9,287 bases of DNA, from the NCBI GenBank assembly GCA_029859485.1, contig JAOUDB010000073.1, forward strand, positions 1-9,287, given 5' to 3'. The translations under genes were made by a program, and so were the position numbers. Each line of letters starts with the position of its first letter. Position 1 is the stretch's first letter. The DNA comes from Desulfuromonadales bacterium (GTDB lineage: Bacteria > Desulfobacterota > Desulfuromonadia > Desulfuromonadales > BM103). Positions 1 to 6,142 of the stretch are shown here, piece after piece. A model generated the notes under the pieces. The model worked only from the letters and a program-made list of their open reading frames with translations. It was not told the DNA's origin and searched no databases.

Positions 1-98
1 GGAGTTTCCCATTTGAAACCGGAGAGGTCGTCGGTCTTCTTTTCCTTTTTGGCCTGTGCTTCCCAATCAGCCTTGGTCTTTTTTTCAAAACAGCTCAT
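1..98 (-). CDS. Methylmalonyl-CoA mutase (acyl-CoA mutase large subunit), N-terminal fragment
   Basis: An ATG at 96-98 opens a frame that stays open to the window edge (32 complete codons). It reads MSCFEKKTKADWEAQAKKE, then a lysine-rich stretch ending in GFKWET and the start of a Pro codon. An N-terminus with an early DWEAxAKKE segment followed by W-x-TPEG is typical of B12-dependent methylmalonyl-CoA mutase large subunits, which isomerise methylmalonyl-CoA and succinyl-CoA. A good ribosome site (AAAGGA) lies 8 nt before the ATG. The catalytic barrel and cobalamin domain lie outside the window, so the family call rests on a short segment plus the neighbouring carboxylase genes. An isobutyryl-CoA or ethylmalonyl-CoA mutase cannot be excluded. 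No promoter was seen between this gene and the regulator upstream, so it may be co-transcribed with it. Confidence 0.7.
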   Translation of the reverse strand, partial: MSCFEKKTKADWEAQAKKEKKTDDLSGFKWET

Positions 99-104
99 TA
101 CGGT

Positions 105-113
105 TGTCCTTTC
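105..113 (-). promoter_or_regulatory. Ribosome binding site of the mutase gene
   Basis: On the minus strand the sequence GAAAGGA sits 8 nt before the ATG at 98. It supports that ATG as the true start, and shows that the short edge frame is a gene rather than chance coding. Confidence 0.6.
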
Positions 114-133
114 AAAAACTACTTTAATGCAGG

Positions 134-199
134 GGCTGGAGACTTGGGACTGGGATCTGGCGCGTGTCCAAACCAGCCCCCAGTCCCAAGCCCCCAGCC
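134..199. repeat. Imperfect inverted repeat built from 7-bp units
   Basis: Left arm 134-154 and right arm 179-199 are 21 nt each and complementary at 19 positions. A further 4-bp match (157-160 with 173-176) lies inside the 24-nt loop. Both arms are themselves degenerate 7-mer tandems (units such as GACTTGG and GACTGGG on the left, CCCCAGT and CCCCAGC on the right). The element fills most of the 112-nt gap between the regulator stop and the mutase start. In the minus-strand transcript it would form a long stem. No U-run follows immediately, so it is not a standard terminator; a partial attenuator or mRNA-stabilising stem is possible. Confidence 0.8.
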
Positions 200-210
200 T
201 CCGATACGCC

Positions 211-771
211 CTATCGTGTGACGATCGCCAGAACCTGGGTTTCTTCGCCGCCGTATGAGAGCAGGCGGTGCTTCAAGGTTGCGTCGAAATAAACCGCATC
301 CCCTTCATCCAAAAAGATGCGTTCATCATCGAGGATAACTTCGGCCTGGCCTTTGAGGATCAGGAGAAACTCTTCTCCATCATGATTGTAAAGGGTTTCT
401 TCCTCCGGACGTTGCGACACAGTCACGACAAACGGCTCCATCTTCTTGTTGCGCTTACGGAAAGAGAGTGCCTCATAAGCATAACCATGGCCAGTTCCGG
501 CGACGGAAATGACCCGACTGACTTCTCGACGATCCGCCTTACGCACAACTTCGTACTTGCAATCGACTTCATCTTCCTCGAAAAAAAGACCGATTTTGAC
601 ATCAAAAAAGCGGGCGATCTTGGAGAGGGTCGCGATAGGAGGAGAAACATTATTGTTTTCGATCTGCGAGATCAACGCGGGCGAAAAGCCGGTTTCACGG
701 GCCACAGCCTGTAAAGTCAGCTTGCGTGCCTTGCGTAGTTCCTTGATTTTTGCACCGATGTTGTATTCCAC
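211..771 (-). CDS. XRE-family transcriptional regulator with C-terminal cupin domain
   Basis: This 186-residue protein has the two-domain layout of small HTH_3/cupin_2 regulators (PuuR/SutR type). Residues 8-62 form the DNA-binding XRE domain, with LTLQAVARETGFSPALISQIE giving the helix-turn-helix. Residues 115-183 form a cupin barrel with the signature EEFLLILKGQAEV and a late histidine (H168). The metal motif is incomplete: H130 and E134 are present but the second His of HxH is missing, so the ligand may be an organic acid or CoA ester rather than a metal (inference). The start is GTG (769-771), preceded by GGAAGG at 7 nt. It lies between the carboxylase operon and the mutase gene, and its promoter shares sequence blocks with the carboxylase promoter. 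It is therefore probably the local regulator of propionyl/methylmalonyl-CoA metabolism and of itself. The effector is not visible. Confidence 0.9.
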   Translation of the reverse strand: MEYNIGAKIKELRKARKLTLQAVARETGFSPALISQIENNNVSPPIATLSKIARFFDVKIGLFFEEDEVDCKYEVVRKADRREVSRVISVAGTGHGYAYEALSFRKRNKKMEPFVVTVSQRPEEETLYNHDGEEFLLILKGQAEVILDDERIFLDEGDAVYFDATLKHRLLSYGGEETQVLAIVTR

Positions 772-790
772 GGCAGACCTTCCAAACGAA

Positions 791-807
791 AATAGAATAA
801 GGTTTTA
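791..807 (-). promoter_or_regulatory. Candidate operator downstream of the regulator promoter
   Basis: The minus strand reads TAAAACCTTATTCTATT. The same 17-mer with one change occurs after the carboxylase promoter at 5842-5858. It lies roughly +5 to +21 from the expected transcription start. An overlapping inverted repeat, AAGGTT-N4-AACCTT (799-814), covers the start region. This position fits a repressor site. That the XRE/cupin protein binds it is inference. Confidence 0.6.
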
Positions 808-818
808 GAACCTTTAGG

Positions 819-847
819 ATATAACCGATACAAGGCACAATTGTCAA
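819..847 (-). promoter_or_regulatory. Sigma70-type promoter of the XRE/cupin regulator
   Basis: Minus strand: a perfect -35 box TTGACA (842-847), a 17-nt spacer, and -10 TTATAT (819-824; TATATC with an 18-nt spacer is the alternative). The 5' leader to the GTG start would be about 40 nt. Confidence 0.75.
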
Positions 848-861
848 TTAATTTTCAATGA

Positions 862-891
862 AGGTAAAAAGCCTTTTACCTATATTAAACG
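862..891 (-). promoter_or_regulatory. Upstream palindromic element of the regulator promoter
   Basis: Positions 862-881 form a perfect 8-bp inverted repeat with a 4-nt spacer (AGGTAAAA-N4-TTTTACCT), next to CGTTTAAT on the minus strand (884-891). It begins 14 nt upstream of the -35 box. CGTTTAAT-N2-A-N-GTAAA recurs at exactly the same distance upstream of the carboxylase promoter (5925-5942). It is probably a second binding site for the shared regulator. Confidence 0.55.
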
Positions 892-975
892 ACTATCTAG
901 GCCATTTCATGACACAGGACAGCCATCGCTGAGCCGGGCCCAAAAACCGAAAAACCCCGCGCTAAGAACTTACAG

Positions 976-1015
976 AAAACGAAGCCCCGCCTGATCACAG
1001 GCGGGGCTTCGTTTT
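976..1015 (-). terminator. Rho-independent terminator of the carboxylase operon, possibly bidirectional
   Basis: Arms 976-993 and 998-1015 form a perfect 18-bp GC-rich stem with a 4-nt loop. On the minus strand it lies 39 nt past the biotin carboxylase stop and ends in TTTTCT; on the plus strand it ends in GTTTTTC. It separates the carboxylase operon from the regulator promoter. Confidence 0.85.
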
Positions 1016-1054
1016 TCACAACCAATCACAACGAACGACACTGCATATTCACCA

Positions 1055-3928
1055 TCAAATGATAGCGCTCAGGTATTCCGAAGTTGCGGCACGCCGCTCT
1101 TGCTCAATTTGCTTTGGATCGATCTCCACGAACTTCTCATCCGGGGTGACCTTGAAGATCGGCTGACCCTTCTGCACGATAACGCCGTCACCACCTTCAA
1201 TCAGAATCTTGTCCACAGTGCCGGAGAAAGGTGCCGGAACCTTGTTGAACATCTTCATAACTTCGAGAATGAAAAGCGGCTGACCTTTTTCGAAGTGCTC
1301 ACCCTCTTTAACGAACATCGGCATACCAGGCGCTTCCTGGGCATAGTACATGCCGCCGCCCGGCGTAACAATCTCGTCGGCCTTGGTTGAAGGAGGCGGC
1401 ACCAGAATCTTCTTCATGGCTGCCTGCAGGTCAGGATCATTGAGGTAATCAGGAATCGTCACCTCGAGGTCTTCTTCAACCTTGAAGTCGTAGAAATCAG
1501 TCTTCTCGGCGATCATGAAGAGCAGACCGAAGAGCTCGTTACCGACCTCGAAACCAAGGTGTGCAGATTGGATCTCTGCCCAGGTCTCTGCGTCGAAGCC
1601 ACCCTGCGGCTTGTCCTTGCCAAGGATATCGTTAAGCTTGACGAATTCATCCTTGCTCAAGCCGAACTTCTCGCGCAGCTCAGCATAGAAAGCCAGAGCA
1701 TTCTGCAACAAGTCACGATCATGAGTCCAGATCACCTCGGCAGCCGGAGCATCCTTACGCCAGGTCATGTTGAGGAATTCATAGGTCTCTTCGAGAATAA
1801 CCAGAGGATTGCGCAACCAGACCAGTTTGCCATTTTTGAACGTGAAATTTTTGCGATTCAGGCTCAACCAGCCTGAGAGCATATGCGGATCGGCCAGCAG
1901 CAACTCCATGGGACGGGTCAACAGGGTCCCTTTGCGGTCGAGGGTTTCTGAAATGGCCTTATTGATCTCCGGGCTATCACTGTAGAGTTTACCCAGGTGC
2001 TTTTTCATCGAGATGAAAGCATAGACAACATCCAACTTGCTGGCTTCTTCTTTCAGCTTACCCACCAGGGTCAGGTAAGGAACAACAAAACGGGTGGTGG
2101 GCTTGGCCATAACGTTCTGACCGAGGAACCAGTTCACCAGACCATAATGGAACTCGAGGTTTGTCGCCAGGTCGGTACCGCGCAGAACGGTGCTGCGCAG
2201 AACCTTGGAGAGATGATTGTAGCTGTCGAGACGATCGTCACCTTTGGTCAAGAGCAGGGCGATATTGGAATCGTAGGCCCCTGCCACCGTGTAGCGCATG
2301 AACTGGCCGGTGTCCGGGTTGACCATACAGATGCCCTGGTCATCACGAATCTCGCCATCAATCGGCTTCGACCAGTAACGAATGACGCCGCCGGCACTTG
2401 GCGAGAGAGAACAATCGGTCGCGTTGAGACGCGCTTCGGCGCCGGCACCGAATCGCTGTTGTCGCTCCGGACGCGGCAGCCGCTCCTTGTGCATAGCCAG
2501 AAGAGCCATAGCTTCAACCAGCGACTCGACGACAAAGAACTCTTTCTTGTTCTTGGGGTTGGTGAACTTCAGGTTGTACACTAGCTCGGTAACCCTGTGC
2601 TCAACCTGGATACGCGTGTTGACTTCCATGAAATAGTGGCGGGCGCCATCGACAATACATTCGAAAGTTGATGCGGAATCAAGGCCGACGGCCATGCCAA
2701 AACGCTCGGACTCCTCTTCCATGCGCTTGAGAACTTGCAGATCGCTCTCGAGAGCCTGGGCCTGGGCTTTTTGACCGGCTTTTTTCGCTTTCTTGATTTC
2801 ATCGCTCAGGGCCTCCTGAGTCACAGAAATCTCGAGAAGCTTCTGCTCATGCATCTGCAGCGAACAGTCACGCCCACCGAGGGCGATGGCCCACTCACCG
2901 TTACCGAGCAACTGGATCTCGTTATGACGAGTCTGCTCGATATTCAGCTCAACGAGAACGTTTTTATTGTCGCCAACGCCGTTGGCCTTGACCTCAAGCA
3001 GAACCTCGCGAACCAACTCGGGAGCGACCTTTGCAGCTTTTTTGATGTCGGCATCGGAAGGGTTCTTCTTGGTCAGAAGCGAGGCTCCGAGAATACGCTG
3101 GCCTTTACCACCGCCACCACCGATCGCCTTGAGACGGATCCTGGCGCCGGGGTAGTTTTTGAACATATCGAAACATTCTTTTTCAACCTGGGCTCCGAGT
3201 TCATCGATAGAAAAAAGATCAATGCCTTTTTCATAAGAAGCCATGAGGATGTGACCGGCCAGGTCGACAAGCTCGATCTTCTTGTCTGCGAGGATTTTTT
3301 TATCGCAGTTAAGCCCTTCTGCCTTGGCCACAGCCAGCAGCGCCTCACGGCTCGGGTGCTTGCTGATCAGGGTGCGTGAAGTCGCATTGTCAATACCAGG
3401 CGTTACAGATACGTCAACACTCAGTGCGGTACGCTTGGCTTCGTCTTTCTTGCCTGCGCCACGCTGGGTGGCTGCACAAGGACCGATAAATTTCAGACCA
3501 GCGTCCTCGATCGCCGCAACAAACTCATCATCCTCAGCCATAAACCCATAGCCGGCAAAGATCGCATCGTAACCGTTATCTTTGGCGATCTGGATGATCT
3601 GACCGATCCGCTCAACACGTTCCTCTTTTGAGGCGCCGGTATAGTCAGGCACCCGGTGAACACGGCTGTTGTCGGTCAGCAAACGCAGTTCAGGGGAAAG
3701 CGCATTGGGGTAGACGATCGAATCCTTCTCCGAGAGCAGGATGCCGTAGTGGCTGATCCCCATTTCCTCGTAGACGGTCATCGCTTCCAGACGGATCGGG
3801 CCGCGGCAAACGATCAACGGGCAAAGTTCTTCACAAGAGAAAGAACGGACCCATTCCGAGTCAGACTGACTCAAGCGACGATCGCTGTGGATCAGTGGAT
3901 TATTTGTATAGTTATTATTCTGTGCCAT
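1055..3928 (-). CDS. Acyl-CoA carboxylase, biotin carboxylase/biotin carrier fusion subunit
   Basis: This 957-residue protein carries out the first half-reaction of a biotin-dependent acyl-CoA carboxylase: ATP- and bicarbonate-dependent carboxylation of its own biotin. In the biotin carboxylase part I see the glycine-rich ATP loop AIGGGGGKGQR (268-278), GGRDCSLQMHEQKLLE (351-365, with K362 at the usual bicarbonate-lysine position) and EVNTRIQVEH (435-444), which keeps the catalytic Glu, Asn, Arg, Gln and Glu. A C-terminal biotinyl domain spans about 853-928, with the biotin lysine in EVMKM (K892). Typical bacterial AccC is about 450 residues and PCC alpha about 660-700. Here the BC part is swollen by insertions (about 170-260 and a charged helical stretch at 370-410), and an unrecognised region of about 290 residues (560-850) joins the two domains, possibly acting as the holoenzyme-assembly domain. 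The ATG has GGAG 10 nt upstream. It lies 58 nt after the carboxyltransferase gene in the same operon. Confidence 0.92.
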   Translation of the reverse strand: MAQNNNYTNNPLIHSDRRLSQSDSEWVRSFSCEELCPLIVCRGPIRLEAMTVYEEMGISHYGILLSEKDSIVYPNALSPELRLLTDNSRVHRVPDYTGASKEERVERIGQIIQIAKDNGYDAIFAGYGFMAEDDEFVAAIEDAGLKFIGPCAATQRGAGKKDEAKRTALSVDVSVTPGIDNATSRTLISKHPSREALLAVAKAEGLNCDKKILADKKIELVDLAGHILMASYEKGIDLFSIDELGAQVEKECFDMFKNYPGARIRLKAIGGGGGKGQRILGASLLTKKNPSDADIKKAAKVAPELVREVLLEVKANGVGDNKNVLVELNIEQTRHNEIQLLGNGEWAIALGGRDCSLQMHEQKLLEISVTQEALSDEIKKAKKAGQKAQAQALESDLQVLKRMEEESERFGMAVGLDSASTFECIVDGARHYFMEVNTRIQVEHRVTELVYNLKFTNPKNKKEFFVVESLVEAMALLAMHKERLPRPERQQRFGAGAEARLNATDCSLSPSAGGVIRYWSKPIDGEIRDDQGICMVNPDTGQFMRYTVAGAYDSNIALLLTKGDDRLDSYNHLSKVLRSTVLRGTDLATNLEFHYGLVNWFLGQNVMAKPTTRFVVPYLTLVGKLKEEASKLDVVYAFISMKKHLGKLYSDSPEINKAISETLDRKGTLLTRPMELLLADPHMLSGWLSLNRKNFTFKNGKLVWLRNPLVILEETYEFLNMTWRKDAPAAEVIWTHDRDLLQNALAFYAELREKFGLSKDEFVKLNDILGKDKPQGGFDAETWAEIQSAHLGFEVGNELFGLLFMIAEKTDFYDFKVEEDLEVTIPDYLNDPDLQAAMKKILVPPPSTKADEIVTPGGGMYYAQEAPGMPMFVKEGEHFEKGQPLFILEVMKMFNKVPAPFSGTVDKILIEGGDGVIVQKGQPIFKVTPDEKFVEIDPKQIEQERRAATSEYLSAII

Positions 3929-3986
3929 TGCTTTATATCTCCAAGTCGAAATCTTGATTCGCTTATGTCAATAGTATCCGCAGTGA

Positions 3987-5711
3987 TTAATGGAATTCGC
4001 GTTGGACATCCTGCCAGGACGAAGCCTCGTAGTGCCGCAACAGGAAGTTCATGTTCTCACCGAGAACCTGGCGCAGATCAGTCGGCATAACCAGTGAGGA
4101 GATAGACCCAAGGGCGAGACCCTCTTTCGGGTTCATCAATTCTTTCTCGTAACGCAGGTTAAGCTCTGCTTCCTGAAGCTTTAGCCATTCTGCGGCCTCG
4201 GCCTCGGCATCCTTCTTGGCTTCCACCCCGTCCATGCCTGCCTTGGTACGTGTCAGGATCCCGTCGGCGACCATTTTCTTGATCGCACCGCGGACCTTGC
4301 GCAACTCACCTTTGTAGACAAACTCTTTACCGGCCGGGCCCATAACGGCGAGACGGGTGGTCGGCAGTGCTAGAACCAGATCGGCTCCGGTGGGATAGTT
4401 ATTGTAAGACGCGTAGGCGCCACCATAAGCGTTACGTAGAATCAGCAGGATACGCGGTGTGCGGACATCGATGATCGAATCAAGCATCGAGCGTCCAGCC
4501 TGAACAATACCGCGCGCTTCCTGCTCACGCCCCGGCAGGAAGCCGGTCGTATCTTCCATGAAGATCAATGGAATGTTGTAGATATTACAGAAGCGTACAA
4601 AACGAGCAATTTTGACCGCCGAGTCGCAGTCAATCTGACCAGAAGAAACGGCGCTGTTGTTGGCAACAAAGCCGACGACGTTGCCACCCAGACGACCCAG
4701 GGCGGTGATCGCCTCGCGGGAACGCTCGGGCTGCAACTCGAAGTAATCACCATGGTCACAAATCTGCTGAATGATAATTGAGACATCAAAGGGAGTATTG
4801 AAACCGGTTGGCGAGTTGAAGGCTTTCTTCAACAGGGTATTGATCTCCCAGGTTTTACGATCGAGAGGATCGCTGGTCTCCTGGAAAGGAGCCATGCTGT
4901 AGTTGTTATCAGGGAGATAGCTCATCAAACGGACTGCGGTGCGCAACGCTGCAGTTTCATCAGCGACCATCAGGTCGGTAACGCCTGAGGCACTGTGAAC
5001 CTTGGGACCACCAAGCTCTTCGGGAGTAATGTCTTCACCGAGCACCGACTTGACAACACCGGGGCCGGTCAGGCCAAAGAAGGTGTCTTTGGGCTGAATA
5101 AGGAAACTACCCTGGCGAGGCAGATAAGAACCACCGCCGGCATTGAAGCCGAACATGCACATGACGGTCGGCACCACACCACTGATCTTACGCAGGGCGG
5201 TAAAGGCTTCTGCGTAGCCATCCAGGCCACCGACACCGGCAGGAACAAAAGCACCTGCGGAGTCGTTCATGCCGATCAGAGGCAGGCCCTTCTCACCACA
5301 CATTTTAAAGAGGCGAGCGAGCTTGTTGCCGTTGGTTGCATCAATAGAACCGGCTCGTACTGTGAAATCGTGGCCATAAACACCGACGTCACGGCCATTG
5401 ATGTTGAGAATGCCGGTGACCAGCGATGCGCCATCAAGGTTCTTGCCCCAGTTCTGGAACAAAATGTTGGGCTTGGCCTGGGTCAGAACATTGATCCGCT
5501 CCCAGACAGTCATCCGCTTTTTGAAATGTTGCTTTTCAATCTGACCGACGGCAACGGACTTGATGGGCCGCTGGATCAGGTCATGACCTTCCTGCATCAC
5601 CTCTTCGTAGCCACCGCGCACGCCGGCAACCTCACCAGGAATGGTGAATTCAACTTTTTCAGGCGGATCAAATGGATTCTTCAGTGACGGTGTAATCGTT
5701 TTTTTTGCCAT
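3987..5711 (-). CDS. Acyl-CoA carboxylase carboxyltransferase subunit (propionyl-CoA carboxylase beta/MmdA family)
   Basis: This 574-residue crotonase-fold carboxyltransferase moves the carboxyl group from biotin to an acyl-CoA. The N half holds [18 protein letters not shown] (149-166; oxyanion-hole/CoA region), [12 protein letters not shown] (187-198) and [20 protein letters not shown] (215-234). The C half holds [20 protein letters not shown] (390-409), [12 protein letters not shown] (426-437) and [12 protein letters not shown] (455-466). Length fits the family (about 510-590). The ATG at 5711 was chosen because AGAGGA lies 8 nt upstream; an in-frame ATG 15 codons earlier has a poorly placed ribosome site. 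With the adjacent BC/BCCP gene it makes a complete two-subunit enzyme. Propionyl-CoA is the likely substrate given the mutase gene nearby. However, the residue after GGAY, usually Asp in propionyl-CoA carboxylases, is Ala (A434), so acetyl-CoA or another acyl-CoA is possible. Confidence 0.92.
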   Translation of the reverse strand: MAKKTITPSLKNPFDPPEKVEFTIPGEVAGVRGGYEEVMQEGHDLIQRPIKSVAVGQIEKQHFKKRMTVWERINVLTQAKPNILFQNWGKNLDGASLVTGILNINGRDVGVYGHDFTVRAGSIDATNGNKLARLFKMCGEKGLPLIGMNDSAGAFVPAGVGGLDGYAEAFTALRKISGVVPTVMCMFGFNAGGGSYLPRQGSFLIQPKDTFFGLTGPGVVKSVLGEDITPEELGGPKVHSASGVTDLMVADETAALRTAVRLMSYLPDNNYSMAPFQETSDPLDRKTWEINTLLKKAFNSPTGFNTPFDVSIIIQQICDHGDYFELQPERSREAITALGRLGGNVVGFVANNSAVSSGQIDCDSAVKIARFVRFCNIYNIPLIFMEDTTGFLPGREQEARGIVQAGRSMLDSIIDVRTPRILLILRNAYGGAYASYNNYPTGADLVLALPTTRLAVMGPAGKEFVYKGELRKVRGAIKKMVADGILTRTKAGMDGVEAKKDAEAEAAEWLKLQEAELNLRYEKELMNPKEGLALGSISSLVMPTDLRQVLGENMNFLLRHYEASSWQDVQREFH

Positions 5712-5719
5712 CTTTGGAT

Positions 5720-5725
5720 TCCTCT
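5720..5725 (-). promoter_or_regulatory. Ribosome binding site that fixes the carboxyltransferase start
   Basis: AGAGGA on the minus strand, 8 nt before the ATG at 5711. It decides against the in-frame ATG at 5754-5756. That upstream ATG also sits in the loop edge of a possible 7-bp stem (5744-5750 with 5764-5770). Confidence 0.7.
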
Positions 5726-5841
5726 GCTTGCTGGAGTTTTTCAGCCGGTAAAACATCCTCGCCTACCGGCCGGTTGCTATGAAAAATGCTTTTCTGTTTT
5801 TGATTTAATCCAGAGGCGGATAACACATGAAGTCTATCTAC

Positions 5842-5858
5842 AATAGAATAGGGTTTTA
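5842..5858 (-). promoter_or_regulatory. Candidate operator downstream of the carboxylase promoter
   Basis: Minus strand TAAAACCCTATTCTATT, 16 of 17 positions identical to the element after the regulator promoter (791-807). It lies about +5 to +21 from the expected start. On the plus strand the neighbouring GGGTTTTATCC (5851-5861) forms an imperfect inverted repeat with GGATATAGCCC (5869-5879, 9 of 11 pairs), which overlaps the -10 box. Confidence 0.6.
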
Positions 5859-5869
5859 TCCACCGCATG

Positions 5870-5898
5870 GATATAGCCCAAGTGGCACTCCATGTCAA
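5870..5898 (-). promoter_or_regulatory. Sigma70-type promoter of the carboxylase operon
   Basis: Minus strand: TTGACA (5893-5898), 17-nt spacer, TATATC (5870-5875). The leader to the carboxyltransferase ATG would be about 150 nt. That leaves room for regulation in the leader, although no known riboswitch pattern was recognised there. Confidence 0.7.
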
Positions 5899-5913
5899 CG
5901 GAAAATTCATTTT

Positions 5914-5942
5914 AGATAAAACCAGTTTACTTAGATTAAACG
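5914..5942 (-). promoter_or_regulatory. Upstream element of the carboxylase promoter
   Basis: Minus strand CGTTTAAT (5935-5942) followed by AAGTAAAC (5925-5932) and GGTTTTATCT (5914-5923), starting 15 nt upstream of the -35 box. The first two match the regulator upstream element at identical distance to -35. GGTTTTATC recurs in inverted orientation at 5852-5860, so copies flank the promoter. Confidence 0.5.
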
Positions 5943-6110
5943 CCAATTTAGCGTGACTTCAAACCTTTTCATAACCGCTTTATGCGCCCACCACAAAAGG
6001 GTTTGCACTGCATAGGCCAAACTTAAGGCAGAACAACAAAGGCCCCTTTCGCCACTTAATGTTGACTTAACAAAGACGATTGCCGCATCATAAGCAGGTA
6101 ATCAAAAAGG
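5943..6110. other. Rest of the divergent intergenic region
   Basis: Between the carboxylase upstream element and the leader hairpin of the plus-strand gene I see no gene. The only promoter-like hint for the plus strand is TTGACT at 6062-6067, with no convincing -10 box at 16-18 nt. The promoter of the hypothetical protein/mqnB/mqnD group therefore stays unplaced. Confidence 0.4.
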
Positions 6111-6129
6111 TGCCGGGCTCAATCCGGCA
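6111..6129 (+). promoter_or_regulatory. Small hairpin in the leader of the hypothetical gene
   Basis: TGCCGG (6111-6116) pairs perfectly with CCGGCA (6124-6129) around a 7-nt loop. It ends immediately before the ribosome binding site at 6131, so it could affect ribosome access. It lies inside the coding frame if the distal TTG at 6080 were used. Confidence 0.35.
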
Positions 6130-6130
6130 G

Positions 6131-6136
6131 AAGAGG
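6131..6136 (+). promoter_or_regulatory. Ribosome binding site that fixes the start of the hypothetical gene
   Basis: AAGAGG lies 6 nt before TTG at 6143-6145. The alternative TTG at 6080 has no Shine-Dalgarno sequence in front of it. Confidence 0.6.
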
Positions 6137-6142
6137 TTCTCA

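Noticed and set aside
134..199. 7-mer hairpin as a Rho-independent terminator
   Set aside because: The stem is not followed directly by a T-run on either strand; the nearest T-run on the minus strand is about 15 nt further on.
268..714. Long plus-strand frame opposite the regulator
   Set aside because: It lies entirely antisense to the clearly homologous XRE/cupin gene, without its own ribosome site or family similarity.
1997..2584. Plus-strand frame of 195 codons opposite the biotin carboxylase gene
   Set aside because: Antisense shadow of a gene with intact motifs; no recognisable protein features.
4995..5687. Plus-strand frame of 230 codons opposite the carboxyltransferase gene
   Set aside because: Antisense shadow; the minus-strand reading contains all the carboxyltransferase motifs.
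5668..5946. Minus-strand frame of 92 codons across the carboxylase promoter
   Set aside because: It runs through the -35/-10 boxes and conserved promoter blocks, overlaps the carboxyltransferase start, and has no convincing protein character.
5984..6142. Possible cyclic-dinucleotide (GEMM) riboswitch before the hypothetical gene
   Set aside because: Such riboswitches are common in this lineage, but the conserved core segments and tetraloop/receptor could not be found; only a 6-bp hairpin is present.
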